From: Anabaena cylindrica PCC 7122
GTDB lineage: Bacteria > Cyanobacteriota > Cyanobacteriia > Cyanobacteriales > Nostocaceae
Direction of reading: 5' to 3'
DNA: 64,000 nt
Assembly: GCF_000317695.1 (NCBI RefSeq)
Contig: NC_019771.1
Span: forward strand, 1,668,501-1,732,500
A program made the translations under genes and the position numbers. The notes under the pieces were generated by a model, which did no database searches, was not told where the DNA came from, and saw nothing but the letters and a program-made list of their open reading frames with translations. Positions 34,428-43,025 of this stretch are shown one piece after another; the stretch's first letter is position 1; each line of letters opens with the position of its first letter.

Positions 34428-34711
34428 TATAGCGGTTCTCGGTTGAGTGAGATATAGCCTTTCCCACTCTAGTTAGATACAAAATTACCCCTCCCCAACC
34501 CTCCCCTTGGTAAGGGTTGGGTGCGCGACAGCGCAGGTGGGGTGTATTTCATGTGACAATTTTACCTATAAAGAATCTCGCTTCATTATGAGGGTGCGCG
34601 ACAGCGCAGGTGGGGTGTATTTCATGAGCTTGGGAATTGCTATATAATAAACCCCTCCCCGCAAGCGATGAGAGGGCTATAATGTATTTCATTCAAATGC
34701 ATACCGCTATA
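34428..34711. repeat. MITE-like repeat family 2 interrupted by family 1
   Basis: The outer ends are TATAGCGGTTCTCGGTTGAG (34428) and, inverted, TATAGCGGTATGCATTTGAA (ending 34711). The inner sequence 'acccctccccgcaagcgatgag' matches the uninterrupted copy at 58529-58621 in reverse orientation. A family-1 element occupies 34453-34644 at a TA, splitting the family-2 element into two flanking parts. Confidence 0.85.
34453..34644. repeat. MITE-like repeat family 1, copy B, nested and internally duplicated
   Basis: 192 bp between TATAGCCTTTCCCA and inverted TATAGCAATTCCCA. An internal segment (gggtgcgcgacagcgcaggt and following bases) is present twice, near 34520 and 34592, separated by unrelated bases, so this copy is longer than the 119-120 bp copies. 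It lies inside a family-2 element. Confidence 0.85.
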
Positions 34712-34822
34712 TATAGAGATATTTGAGGAAATGTCTCTACATTTCTAGTTGTTTTTTGGCAGATATACAGATCAATATCAGTATGCCCCAATAGTCTAAA
34801 TTTATATCACCATCAGGACTTT

Positions 34823-34929
34823 CTCGTTGCCTATACTCTGTATTGGGAATGAATTCTAGAATACTCTGCCTTTAGTGGCAAGAGGCAGAGCCTCTGTGAT
34901 GGCATTCCCCGCTGGAGACTGGGAACAAG
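34823..34929. repeat. Dispersed palindromic repeat, family 3, copy 1
   Basis: 107 bp with imperfect inverted ends (CTCGTTGCCTATACTCTG...; ...GCTGGAGACTGGGAACAAG) and a central hairpin AGAGGCAGAGCCTCT. A related 114-bp copy in the same orientation lies at 36398-36511, so the two flank the thioredoxin-reductase gene. Confidence 0.7.
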
Positions 34930-34992
34930 ATATCTTGTTGTTTACGTATCCCCTAAATTTATGCTATATTAAATTAATTAGGCGTAGTCGTT

Positions 34993-36378
34993 ATGAGTTC
35001 AGATAAATATATGACTAACTCCACAGTAGAAAATTTGGTAATTATCGGTTCTGGCCCCGCCGGTTATACAGCCGCTATCTATGCAGGACGTGCTAATTTA
35101 AAACCTGTTGTCTTTGAAGGATTCCAAGCGGGGGGTTTACCGGGGGGACAACTGATGACAACGACGGAGGTTGAGAATTTTCCTGGGTTTCCTCAAGGGA
35201 TAACTGGCCCGGATTTGATGGATAATATGAAGGCTCAGGCTGAACGCTGGGGGGCGGAGTTATATACTGAGGATGTGATTTCTGTTGATTTGAGTCAGCG
35301 TCCTTTTATTATCTGTTCCCAAGAAAGGGAAGTAAAGGCACATAGTATAGTTATTGCTACAGGTGCAACAGCCAAACGTTTGGGTTTACCTAGCGAACAA
35401 CAATTTTGGAGTCGGGGTATTTCTGCTTGTGCGATTTGTGATGGTGCAACTTCGATTTTTCGAGGTGCAGAGTTAGCGGTTGTGGGTGCGGGTGACTCAG
35501 CAGCAGAGGAAGCAATTTATTTAACTAAATACGGTTCTTCAGTACATTTATTGGTGCGTTCTGAGGAAATGCGGGCTTCTAAAGCTATGCAAGATCGGGT
35601 TTTGAGTAATCCGAAAATTCAGATACATTGGCATACAGAAGCGGTGGATGTGTTTGGGAATGATTTCCTGTCGGGGGTGAAAGTCCACAATAATCAAACT
35701 GGGGAAGTGAGAGAATTACCTGTAAAAGGGTTATTTTATGCTGTTGGTCATACGCCCAATACAGGCTTATTTAAGGGACAATTAGAACTGGATGAGGTAG
35801 GGTACATTGTCACTAAACACGGTGGTGTAGAAACTGGTATAGATGGTGTATTTGCCGCCGGTGATGTGCAAGACCATGAGTTTCGGCAAGCTATTACAGC
35901 AGCGGGTACTGGTTGTATGGCGGCAATGTTAGCGGAAAGATGGTTATCATCAAAGGGTTTAATCCATGAGTTCCATCATCTACCAGAAACAACTGATAAT
36001 GAATTAAAACCTCAGCCAGAAACACAGACAACGGAAACGGAAGCGGAGTTTAATTTGCAAGCTACACGCCACGAAGGTGGTTATGCTTTAAGAAAATTAT
36101 TCCATGATAGCGATCGCTTGCTTCTCGTTAAATACATTTCTCCTGGTTGTGGTCCATGTCACACTCTCAAACCTATTTTAAATAAGGTAGTCGATGAATT
36201 TGATGGTAAAATCTACTTTGTCGAAATTGATATTGATAAAGATAGAGACATTGCGGAAAATGCCGGAGTGACAGGAACTCCAACGGTGCAGTTATTTAAA
36301 GATCAGGAATTGGTCAAAGAAGTTAAGGGTGTCAAACAAAAAAGCGAGTATCGACAGTTGATTGAAAGTAATTTGTAG
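34993..36378 (+). CDS. NADPH-thioredoxin reductase C (NTRC), reductase-thioredoxin fusion
   Basis: 461 residues. Residues about 10-320 are an FAD/NADPH thioredoxin reductase (IIGSGPAGYTAAIYAGRANL; CAICDG redox pair at C146/C149; GAGDSAAEEA; AAGDVQDHEFRQA). After a linker of polar residues, residues about 355-461 form a thioredoxin domain with active site CGPCHT (C386/C389). This fusion is the NTRC of cyanobacteria and plastids, which passes electrons from NADPH to 2-Cys peroxiredoxin. A second in-frame ATG at 35011 (MTNSTVENLV) is an equally good start. Confidence 0.95.
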   Translation: MSSDKYMTNSTVENLVIIGSGPAGYTAAIYAGRANLKPVVFEGFQAGGLPGGQLMTTTEVENFPGFPQGITGPDLMDNMKAQAERWGAELYTEDVISVDLSQRPFIICSQEREVKAHSIVIATGATAKRLGLPSEQQFWSRGISACAICDGATSIFRGAELAVVGAGDSAAEEAIYLTKYGSSVHLLVRSEEMRASKAMQDRVLSNPKIQIHWHTEAVDVFGNDFLSGVKVHNNQTGEVRELPVKGLFYAVGHTPNTGLFKGQLELDEVGYIVTKHGGVETGIDGVFAAGDVQDHEFRQAITAAGTGCMAAMLAERWLSSKGLIHEFHHLPETTDNELKPQPETQTTETEAEFNLQATRHEGGYALRKLFHDSDRLLLVKYISPGCGPCHTLKPILNKVVDEFDGKIYFVEIDIDKDRDIAENAGVTGTPTVQLFKDQELVKEVKGVKQKSEYRQLIESNL

Positions 36379-36397
36379 GGTGATATTTCTCTTGTCT

Positions 36398-36511
36398 CTC
36401 GTTCCCTGGCTCTGCTGGGGAATGGATTACAGAAGACGCTGCCTCTATCACTCTAGCTTATTTGAGGCAGAGCCTCAACATCTACATTCCCAGTCAGAGA
36501 CTAGGAACGAG
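36398..36511. repeat. Dispersed palindromic repeat, family 3, copy 2
   Basis: 114 bp; ends CTCGTTCCCTGGCTCTG and, inverted, CTCGTTCCTAGTCTCTG, with a central GAGGCAGAGCCTC palindrome. Begins 20 bases after the NTRC stop and may act as its terminator. Confidence 0.75.
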
Positions 36512-36537
36512 TCTTAAGCCCCAGTCAACAATATCCC

Positions 36538-37425
36538 ATGACCATTACAAAACGCCGAACACCGAGTTTTTTTAATTTTGCTAAATCTAACCTATCCCAG
36601 CGATTTATGCTGATAGGTTTAGCTATGACTTTATTTTTTATATTTTTAGCCTTTTTTGCACCTGTATTACAAGCTTGGGGGTGGCTACAAAATCCTAAAG
36701 AATTTCTCTCTAACTCTATTCATGAAGCACCTTCACTTAAACATTGGTTTGGTACGAGTCGTTTAGGTTATGATGTCTTTTCTCGGACTATATTTGGTGT
36801 CCAAGCGGCGCTGCAAGTAGTGATTTTGGCTACTGCATTAAGTATGGTAATTGGTGTACCGTTGGGGATGGTAAGTGGCTATTTGGGGGGAAAATTAGAT
36901 AAAATGTTGCTATTCCTGATGGATAGCATTTATACCTTACCAGGATTATTGCTTTCCGTAACACTGGCATTTGTGGTGGGGAGAGGAATCTTGAATGCTG
37001 CGATCGCAATTAGTATCGCCTACATCCCCCAATATTATCGCGTAGTTCGCAACCACACCGTTAGCGTCAAAACCGAAGTCTACATCGAAGCTGCACAGGC
37101 AATGGGCGCTTCTACCTGGGTTGTCCTGTCACGCTATTTATTTTTTAATGTCATTCAAAGCGTTCCCGTCCTCTTTACTCTCAACGCCGCAGATGCCATA
37201 TTAGTTTTAGGCGGGTTAGGATTTTTAGGATTAGGATTGCCTGAAGAAGTCCCCGAATGGGGATATGATTTAAAACAAGCTCTGGAAGCACTACCCACTG
37301 GCATCTGGTGGACTACCCTTTTCCCTGGTTTAGCAATGACAATTATGGTTGTAGGGTTATCACTACTTGGTGAAGGGTTAAACGACTTTGTAAATCCTCG
37401 TTTAAGAAGAGAAAATAAGCAATAG
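36538..37425 (+). CDS. ABC transporter permease, DppC/OppC family
   Basis: 295 residues. A first membrane segment (FMLIGLAMTLFFIFLAFFAP) and FGTSRLGYDVFSRTIFG precede the permease core with five more segments. The EAA loop EAAQAMGASTWVVLSRYLFF contacts the ATPase subunit. This is the second permease type of peptide/nickel importers. No ATPase, partner permease or binding protein is adjacent, so the remaining subunits must be elsewhere. Located in the plasma membrane. Confidence 0.9.
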   Translation: MTITKRRTPSFFNFAKSNLSQRFMLIGLAMTLFFIFLAFFAPVLQAWGWLQNPKEFLSNSIHEAPSLKHWFGTSRLGYDVFSRTIFGVQAALQVVILATALSMVIGVPLGMVSGYLGGKLDKMLLFLMDSIYTLPGLLLSVTLAFVVGRGILNAAIAISIAYIPQYYRVVRNHTVSVKTEVYIEAAQAMGASTWVVLSRYLFFNVIQSVPVLFTLNAADAILVLGGLGFLGLGLPEEVPEWGYDLKQALEALPTGIWWTTLFPGLAMTIMVVGLSLLGEGLNDFVNPRLRRENKQ

Positions 37426-37537
37426 TCATTGATTATTAATCATCTAAACAGAACTAACAATTAACTGACTGTAGGGGTTCAGCAGTGCTACACCCCTGTA
37501 ACTAGCAAACTACAACTAACAAATACAAGAGATTAGT

Positions 37538-37699
37538 GTGAAAGATAACATTTCTTTGATTGCTGCTGCTGCTGGTGGATTAATGCTTTCTGTCGCCCTT
37601 TCTGGTATTTTAAAAGGCGCACCTGTGACAAATTGGCAACAAGTGAGTAACAGTTCATACCCGGTTGCTAATGTACGAATTATTAGCAAAAATCATTAA
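37538..37699 (+). CDS. Small hypothetical protein with one hydrophobic segment
   Basis: A 53-codon frame with a GTG start: VKDNISLIAAAAGGLMLSVA, then LSGILKGAPVTNWQQVSNSS and a polar end RIISKNH. AAGAGA lies upstream, and the next gene begins 22 bases after the stop. The Ala/Gly-rich hydrophobic segment (residues 5-26) could be a membrane anchor or signal. No family is recognised. Codon use and placement between same-strand genes favour a real gene, but it is short. Confidence 0.5.
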   Translation: MKDNISLIAAAAGGLMLSVALSGILKGAPVTNWQQVSNSSYPVANVRIISKNH

Positions 37700-37721
37700 A
37701 TCCTGAAAATCTGCGATCGTA

Positions 37722-38606
37722 ATGGGTAATCAAGTAATTGGTATTGATTTGGGGGGAACTGCAATTAAACTGGGGCGATTTACAGAAGATGGTAATTGTT
37801 TACAATCTTTAATTGTAGATACTCCCCAACCGGCAACACCAGAAGCCGTATTATCTGCAATAGTAGATGCCATATCTCAAATTGACCCAGATAATCAAAC
37901 TATAGCTATAGGTGTAGGAACTCCTGGCCCTGCTGACGCAACTGGACGTATTGCTAAAGTTGCTATTAATTTGGCAGGGTGGCATGATGTACCTTTAGCC
38001 GATTGGTTAGAAGCAAAAACTGGAAAACCAACTATTTTAGCTAATGATGCTAACTGTGCAGGTTTAGGGGAAGCTTGGTTAGGTGCAGGCTGCAATTTCC
38101 CAAATTTGATTTTACTAACTTTAGGGACTGGAGTTGGTGGTGCAATTATCCTTGATGGTAAATTATTTGTTGGTCATCAAGGTGCAGCAGCAGAATTAGG
38201 TTTAATCACCTTAAATCCCGATGGACCAATGTGTAGTAGTGGTAATCAAGGTTCTTTGGAACAGCATACTGCAATTTCTGCTATTCGTCGTCGCACTGGT
38301 AAAGAACCAGCAGAATTAGGCGCACTTGCCCAAGCTGGAGATGCCCAAGCATTGAATTTTTGGCAAGAATATGGTAAGGATTTAGGAATTGGTTTAACAA
38401 GTTTAATATATGTTCTCACACCACAAGCAGTAATTATTGGTGGTGGTGTCAGTGCCAGTTTTGAATTTTTTTTACCATCAATGCAAGCAGAAATTGAAAA
38501 GCGTGTTCTGCCTACTTCACGTCTAGGTTTACAGATTTTACCAGCAAAACTGGGTAACTCAGCGGGAATGGTAGGTGCTGCTAAATTAGCATTGACGAAG
38601 ATCTAG
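37722..38606 (+). CDS. ROK-family sugar kinase
   Basis: 294 residues. ATP-binding VIGIDLGGTAIKLGRF, sugar-binding ILANDANCAGLGEAWLGAG, GTGVGGAIILDGKLF and GHQGAAAELGLITLNPD define a ROK kinase. The position of the usual CxCGxxGC zinc motif reads CSSGNQGSLE, so only the first Cys remains and the zinc is probably absent. Likely phosphorylates glucose or a related sugar; exact substrate is not given by the sequence. A classical glucokinase is also in the window at 56661. Confidence 0.9.
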   Translation: MGNQVIGIDLGGTAIKLGRFTEDGNCLQSLIVDTPQPATPEAVLSAIVDAISQIDPDNQTIAIGVGTPGPADATGRIAKVAINLAGWHDVPLADWLEAKTGKPTILANDANCAGLGEAWLGAGCNFPNLILLTLGTGVGGAIILDGKLFVGHQGAAAELGLITLNPDGPMCSSGNQGSLEQHTAISAIRRRTGKEPAELGALAQAGDAQALNFWQEYGKDLGIGLTSLIYVLTPQAVIIGGGVSASFEFFLPSMQAEIEKRVLPTSRLGLQILPAKLGNSAGMVGAAKLALTKI

Positions 38607-38647
38607 ATAGGGGAGTGATTGGTGATCAGGGGAAGTTAATAACCCAA

Positions 38648-39076
38648 TTACCCGTTACCAAAACAAAATCCTGTGTGTTTTTCCAGGAAGTAAATCACCT
38701 TTTCGTAAGATTCTGCATTATTTGTGGGGTTAATAATAATGGGAAAATTAATATCTGGTAGCCAAAAGGTTAATCTACCATTTTGTTCCTGACAGAAAGA
38801 ACTAATGTAGTTAAGATTAATTACATAATCTTTTCTCTCGTATGTTATTTTTACCCAATAAGCATTGTCTGATTCTACTCCTTGGGCGTACTCTATATAT
38901 TTGGAAATCTTCTGATAATCTTCCCAATTACTGTGTGGGTTAATAACTATAGGTATATAACTATTGGGTAACCAAAAGGTAATTCTACCGTTTTTTTCAT
39001 AGCAAAAAGTATTTACATGGTCAATATTAATTATGTATTCTTTCCTCTGATCTTGTATTTTTACCCAGTAAGCCAC
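38648..39076 (-). CDS. Protein of two tandem ~65-residue repeats, function unknown
   Basis: 142 residues, GTG start at 39074-39076. It is built from two copies of one unit: AYWVKIQDQRKEYIINIDHV...GRITFWLPNSYIPIVINP and AYWVKITYERKDYVINLNYI...GRLTFWLPDINFPIIINP, each ending in a helix (SKYIEY; IYFLEK). The units look like small beta-rich domains that may pair within the chain. No enzyme motif, signal or membrane segment. I do not recognise a family. Confidence 0.65.
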   Translation of the reverse strand: MAYWVKIQDQRKEYIINIDHVNTFCYEKNGRITFWLPNSYIPIVINPHSNWEDYQKISKYIEYAQGVESDNAYWVKITYERKDYVINLNYISSFCQEQNGRLTFWLPDINFPIIINPTNNAESYEKVIYFLEKHTGFCFGNG

Positions 39077-39230
39077 AAAATTGCCTCAACACAGACTACA
39101 TATTTTTTTGTATCTCCTAAAGTAATTTTACCCAAATTCTGATTTTTGCTACATTTTGTATTTTTAGGTAAGCTACCCACCACTGCAAACGGTGCAGCGG
39201 GGGCTTTAAAATCGGTGAGGGTGTGAGTAA

Positions 39231-40868
39231 TTAAAAAACTTGGACTGGCTTTGGTGTGGTTGGGGTGGGATGAGTACGGGAAATGGTAGCTTGCATGAAT
39301 CCTTTAAATAAAGGATGGGGACTACTAGGACGGGATTGAAATTCTGGATGAAATTGACAAGCAAGAAAGAATGGATGATTGGGTAATTCGACAATTTCGA
39401 CTAAACGCCCGTCTGGAGAAGTTCCACTGACAACATAGCCAGAATCTAACAATGGATTGCGATAAACGTTGTTAAATTCATAGCGGTGACGGTGGCGTTC
39501 GTAAATTACTTCTTCTTGATATAAATCAAAGGCTAGTGTGCCAGGTATAACGCGACAAGGATAAAGACCTAAACGCATTGTTCCACCTAAATCTACTACA
39601 TCTTGTTGTTCAGGCAATAGGTTAATAACTGGATCGCTGGTGTAAGGATCAAATTCGGCGCTATTAGCATCGACTAATCCGGCGACGTTTCTCGCCCATT
39701 CAATCACAGAACATTGCATTCCTAAGCATAAACCTAAGAAGGGGATTTGGCGATCGCGTGCGTATTTAATTGCCGCGATTTTACCATCTATGCCTCGGCT
39801 ACCAAAACCACCGGGAACAACGATACCATCAACACCTGCAAGATAGTTTTCTGGTGGTTCATTTTCCAACGCTTCTGAGTTCACCCACCGCAAACGCAAA
39901 TCACCATGAGTAGCAATAGCCGCATGGCGTAGGGATTCGACTACAGATAGGTAAGCATCACTTAAACGCACATATTTACCAACAATGGCAATTTCGATGC
40001 TGTGTTTAGGACTATACATCCGTTCTACCATTGTTTCCCATTGCGTCAAATTCGGTTGACGTTGTTCCATTTGTAGCAAATCTAAAGCTTGCTGTGCCAG
40101 TCCTTCCCGTTCTAAAATCAAGGGTACTTCATAGATACTACTAGCATCTTGGCAAGTGATGACGCATTCTACTGGGACATCACAAAATTCTGAGAGTTTT
40201 TGTTTTAAGCCGACAGGGATAGTGCGATCGCTCCGACATACTAAAATATCTGGTTGAATGCCTATTGATCTGAGTTCCTTCACAGAATGTTGTGTTGGCT
40301 TGGTTTTCATCTCACCGGCTGAAGCTATCCAAGGCAACAAGGTAACGTGCATATATAATACATTCTGCCGTCCTACCTCTTTGCGTAACTGGCGAATTGC
40401 TTCTAAAAATGGCAGTGATTCAATATCACCCACAGTCCCGCCAATTTCAGTAATTACGGCTGAAGGATTAGTTTCTTTAGCAACTCTTAGAATCCGATCT
40501 TTAATTTCATTAGTAATATGAGGAATTACCTGTACAGTGCCGCCATTATAGTCCCCACGGCGTTCTTTATTAATCACTGACTGATAAATTAAGCCAGTAG
40601 TAACGCTGTTTAATCGGGACATTGAAGTATCAGTAAAGCGTTCGTAATGTCCCAAGTCCAAATCTGTTTCTGCACCATCTTGGGTAACAAAAACCTCTCC
40701 ATGTTGAAAGGGACTCATCGTACCTGGATCGACGTTAATATAGGGATCAAGTTTAAGAATAGATACCGAATAATCCCGCGATTTCAGCAATCGTCCCAAA
40801 CTTGCTGCTACAATGCCTTTACCAATACTGGAAACAACGCCTCCAGTTACAAAGATAAACTTAGTCAT
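39231..40868 (-). CDS. pyrG: CTP synthase
   Basis: 545 residues, full length. Amidoligase start TKFIFVTGGVVSSIGKGIVA and ITEIGGTVGDIESLPFLEAI; glutaminase part with GGFGSRGIDGKI, nucleophile LCLGMQC and the His-Glu pair in CQFHPEFQSRP. It aminates UTP to CTP using glutamine and ATP. The C-terminus (SRTHPTPTTPKPVQVF) is an extra Pro-rich tail. It appears to be a single-gene unit. Confidence 0.97.
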   Translation of the reverse strand: MTKFIFVTGGVVSSIGKGIVAASLGRLLKSRDYSVSILKLDPYINVDPGTMSPFQHGEVFVTQDGAETDLDLGHYERFTDTSMSRLNSVTTGLIYQSVINKERRGDYNGGTVQVIPHITNEIKDRILRVAKETNPSAVITEIGGTVGDIESLPFLEAIRQLRKEVGRQNVLYMHVTLLPWIASAGEMKTKPTQHSVKELRSIGIQPDILVCRSDRTIPVGLKQKLSEFCDVPVECVITCQDASSIYEVPLILEREGLAQQALDLLQMEQRQPNLTQWETMVERMYSPKHSIEIAIVGKYVRLSDAYLSVVESLRHAAIATHGDLRLRWVNSEALENEPPENYLAGVDGIVVPGGFGSRGIDGKIAAIKYARDRQIPFLGLCLGMQCSVIEWARNVAGLVDANSAEFDPYTSDPVINLLPEQQDVVDLGGTMRLGLYPCRVIPGTLAFDLYQEEVIYERHRHRYEFNNVYRNPLLDSGYVVSGTSPDGRLVEIVELPNHPFFLACQFHPEFQSRPSSPHPLFKGFMQATISRTHPTPTTPKPVQVF

Positions 40869-41044
40869 AGTATTTTCAATTTCTAGTAACTTCTAAAAAT
40901 ACATCCCGTCTGTGGAAAGATAAAGCCTATACCCGAAGGCTAATGAAACATAGCACAAGTAACTAACTAGTTAAAAAAGGTTTAAAAGCTGCTCAAACAA
41001 GCTGTCATCCCTTTTGCGTTCTGCCTACTTGCATTAGTATGAAG

Positions 41045-41104
41045 GATGAATTGTAACCCCAGGATAAATCGACGTGTTTTGTTCCGATTTATGGGCTTTT
41101 TTTT
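41045..41104 (+). ncRNA. Possible short RNA ending in an intrinsic terminator
   Basis: In the 307-base gap between divergent pyrG and the first amidase. ATAAATCG (41064-41071) pairs with CGATTTAT (41085-41092), with flanking CCC/GGG, and is followed by C and eight T (41096-41104), a good rightward terminator. No gene to the left is transcribed rightwards, so it would end a short transcript. A possible promoter is TTGCGT (41014-41019) and TATGAA (41038-41043) with 18-base spacing. It could also be an attenuator of the amidase gene. Confidence 0.4.
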
Positions 41105-41175
41105 CATGCTTCATTCTTTATCCTTTATTACTCATTGTCTCACAGTCACCATCGTAAAATCTTCTGTGTTTTGCC

Positions 41176-42933
41176 GTGAAAAAAGTCTTAGGATTAGTAG
41201 TATTTAACTTTCTCTTCACTTCCTCCGTGGCTTTAGCACAAAGTTCTCTTCTAGTAGTTTTTCCCCCTACCAACTACCAAACCAGTACAGAAAAAATCTT
41301 TTTTATCGGTATAACACCAGCAAATAGACAACTTCTCATCAATGGTAAACCGATTAAACGCAGCAAGGCTGGTCATTTTTCTCCCAGTTTACCTTTGCAG
41401 TTAGGGGAGAATGTATTTAAATCTAGTTACCCGAATCAGGAACGAGAGATTAAAATCACAAGGCCTTCTACTCAGCCAGAATTTCCAGATGGTTTAGGCT
41501 TTGCTAAAGATTCTCTAACTCCTGCTGTCGATATTGCTAGATTACCGGGAGAACTGATTTGTTTTGGGGCTATTGCACCTCCTCAAGCTAGTGTCTCTGT
41601 CAAGGTGGCTAATCAAATAATTCCCTTGTCGCTACAACCGTCACAGGCTAAATTACCTGCTAATTCCAGCGTATTGACGGGAAGAAATCAGCCAACTACC
41701 TCTAGTCCTAGCAAATATCAAGGCTGTACAACAGTGGCCAAAGTTGCCGATTTAGGACAACCTTTATTTAGTTTGACATTGAATGGTAATACTGCTACTC
41801 AACTTGGTCAGGGCAAAATTTCAATTCTGACACCTGCACAATTGCCAGTTACTGAGGTGACAGCACCATCAGGTGTGACTCGTACTGGCCCTAGTACTGA
41901 TTATTCTCGACTGACACCATTACCAAAAGGAACAAGGGCAAAAGTTACAGGTAGAGAAGGCGATTGGTTACGCTTAGACTATGGGGCTTGGATTAATAGC
42001 AAAGAGACTAAGATTATACCAGATGCAGTGCAGCCACAAACAGTAATTCGTAGTGTCGGATATCGTCAGCGTGCAGGTGAGACAGAGATATTATTTCCCC
42101 TACAAGTGGCTGTGCCTGTGAGTATAGAACAGAGCGATAATCGCACTTTTAGTATCACTTTTCACAATACCACTGCCCAAACAGATACTATTCGTTTGGA
42201 TGATAACCCCCTCATTTCTCGCCTGGATTGGCAACAGGTGACTCCTAATCAGGTCAAGTACACCTTGAACCTCAAAAAGCTTCAACAGTGGGGTTATAAG
42301 CTGAGATATGACAACACGACCCTAGTGTTGAGTTTGCGCCATGCACCTAATATTCACAACAGAAAACACTTGCCTCTATCTGGCATCAAAATTGTACTCG
42401 ATCCAGGACATGGTGGTAAAGAATCTGGTTCAAGTGGAATGAAGGGGTATTTGGCAAAAGATGTAAATTTGGTGTTATCGAAGTTACTGCGGGATGAGTT
42501 AGTGCAGCATGGTGCAGTGGTGGTGATGACAAGGGAGGATGATCGAGATGTTTCTTTAGTGGAACGTCAGGAGATAATTAATAAAGAAGAACCTGCACTG
42601 GCACTTTCTATCCATTACAATTTTTTACCTGATGATGGTAATGCCGAAAAAACCAGGGGTTTGGTTAGTTTTTGGTATCATTCCCAGGCACACAGCCCCG
42701 CTATATTTTTACATAACTATGTAGTTAACAAACACCGTGAACCTTCCATTGGTGTATTTTGGAATAATTTAGCCTTGACTCGTCCCTCTGCTGCACCTGC
42801 AATGTTATTAGAATTTCGTTTAATGAGTAATGCTGATGAGTTAGAGGAGATAGTCAACCCTCAACAACAGAAAAAATTAGCTAAAACTTTGGCTGATGGG
42901 GTGACTGAGTGGTTTAAGATGGTGAAAAAGTAG
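41176..42933 (+). CDS. N-acetylmuramoyl-L-alanine amidase homologue, probably zinc-site defective
   Basis: 585 residues, GTG start. Signal peptide (VLGLVVFNFLFTSSVALA), an N-terminal domain, SH3b-like region (SGVTRTGPSTDYSRLTPLP), AMIN-like region (IRSVGYRQRAGETEILFPLQ) and C-terminal Amidase_3. The zinc His of LDPGHGG (H412) and His of SIHYN are present, but the Glu ligand in GYPEKDVNL of the neighbour is Ala here (GYLAKDVNL, A427), and LLELGFMSN reads LLEFRLMSN. It is therefore likely a non-catalytic paralogue that could bind peptidoglycan or regulate. Periplasmic. Its stop codon lies in an inverted repeat. Confidence 0.85.
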   Translation: MKKVLGLVVFNFLFTSSVALAQSSLLVVFPPTNYQTSTEKIFFIGITPANRQLLINGKPIKRSKAGHFSPSLPLQLGENVFKSSYPNQEREIKITRPSTQPEFPDGLGFAKDSLTPAVDIARLPGELICFGAIAPPQASVSVKVANQIIPLSLQPSQAKLPANSSVLTGRNQPTTSSPSKYQGCTTVAKVADLGQPLFSLTLNGNTATQLGQGKISILTPAQLPVTEVTAPSGVTRTGPSTDYSRLTPLPKGTRAKVTGREGDWLRLDYGAWINSKETKIIPDAVQPQTVIRSVGYRQRAGETEILFPLQVAVPVSIEQSDNRTFSITFHNTTAQTDTIRLDDNPLISRLDWQQVTPNQVKYTLNLKKLQQWGYKLRYDNTTLVLSLRHAPNIHNRKHLPLSGIKIVLDPGHGGKESGSSGMKGYLAKDVNLVLSKLLRDELVQHGAVVVMTREDDRDVSLVERQEIINKEEPALALSIHYNFLPDDGNAEKTRGLVSFWYHSQAHSPAIFLHNYVVNKHREPSIGVFWNNLALTRPSAAPAMLLEFRLMSNADELEEIVNPQQQKKLAKTLADGVTEWFKMVKK

Positions 42934-43001
42934 GGGCGAAGCATTCGGAAAATAGCCTTTGCCAGAAACTGATAATTGATCGCCCGAATGCTTCGCCCCT
43001 A
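42931..43001. repeat. Inverted repeat between the two amidase genes
   Basis: Two perfect 18-bp arms TAGGGGCGAAGCATTCGG (42931-42948) and its complement (42984-43001), separated by 35 bases. The first three bases, TAG, are the stop codon of the first amidase gene. It may act as a terminator, and is a repeat type seen elsewhere in cyanobacteria. Confidence 0.85.
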
Positions 43002-43025
43002 CTATAAATATTTTGTATTTTTGCT

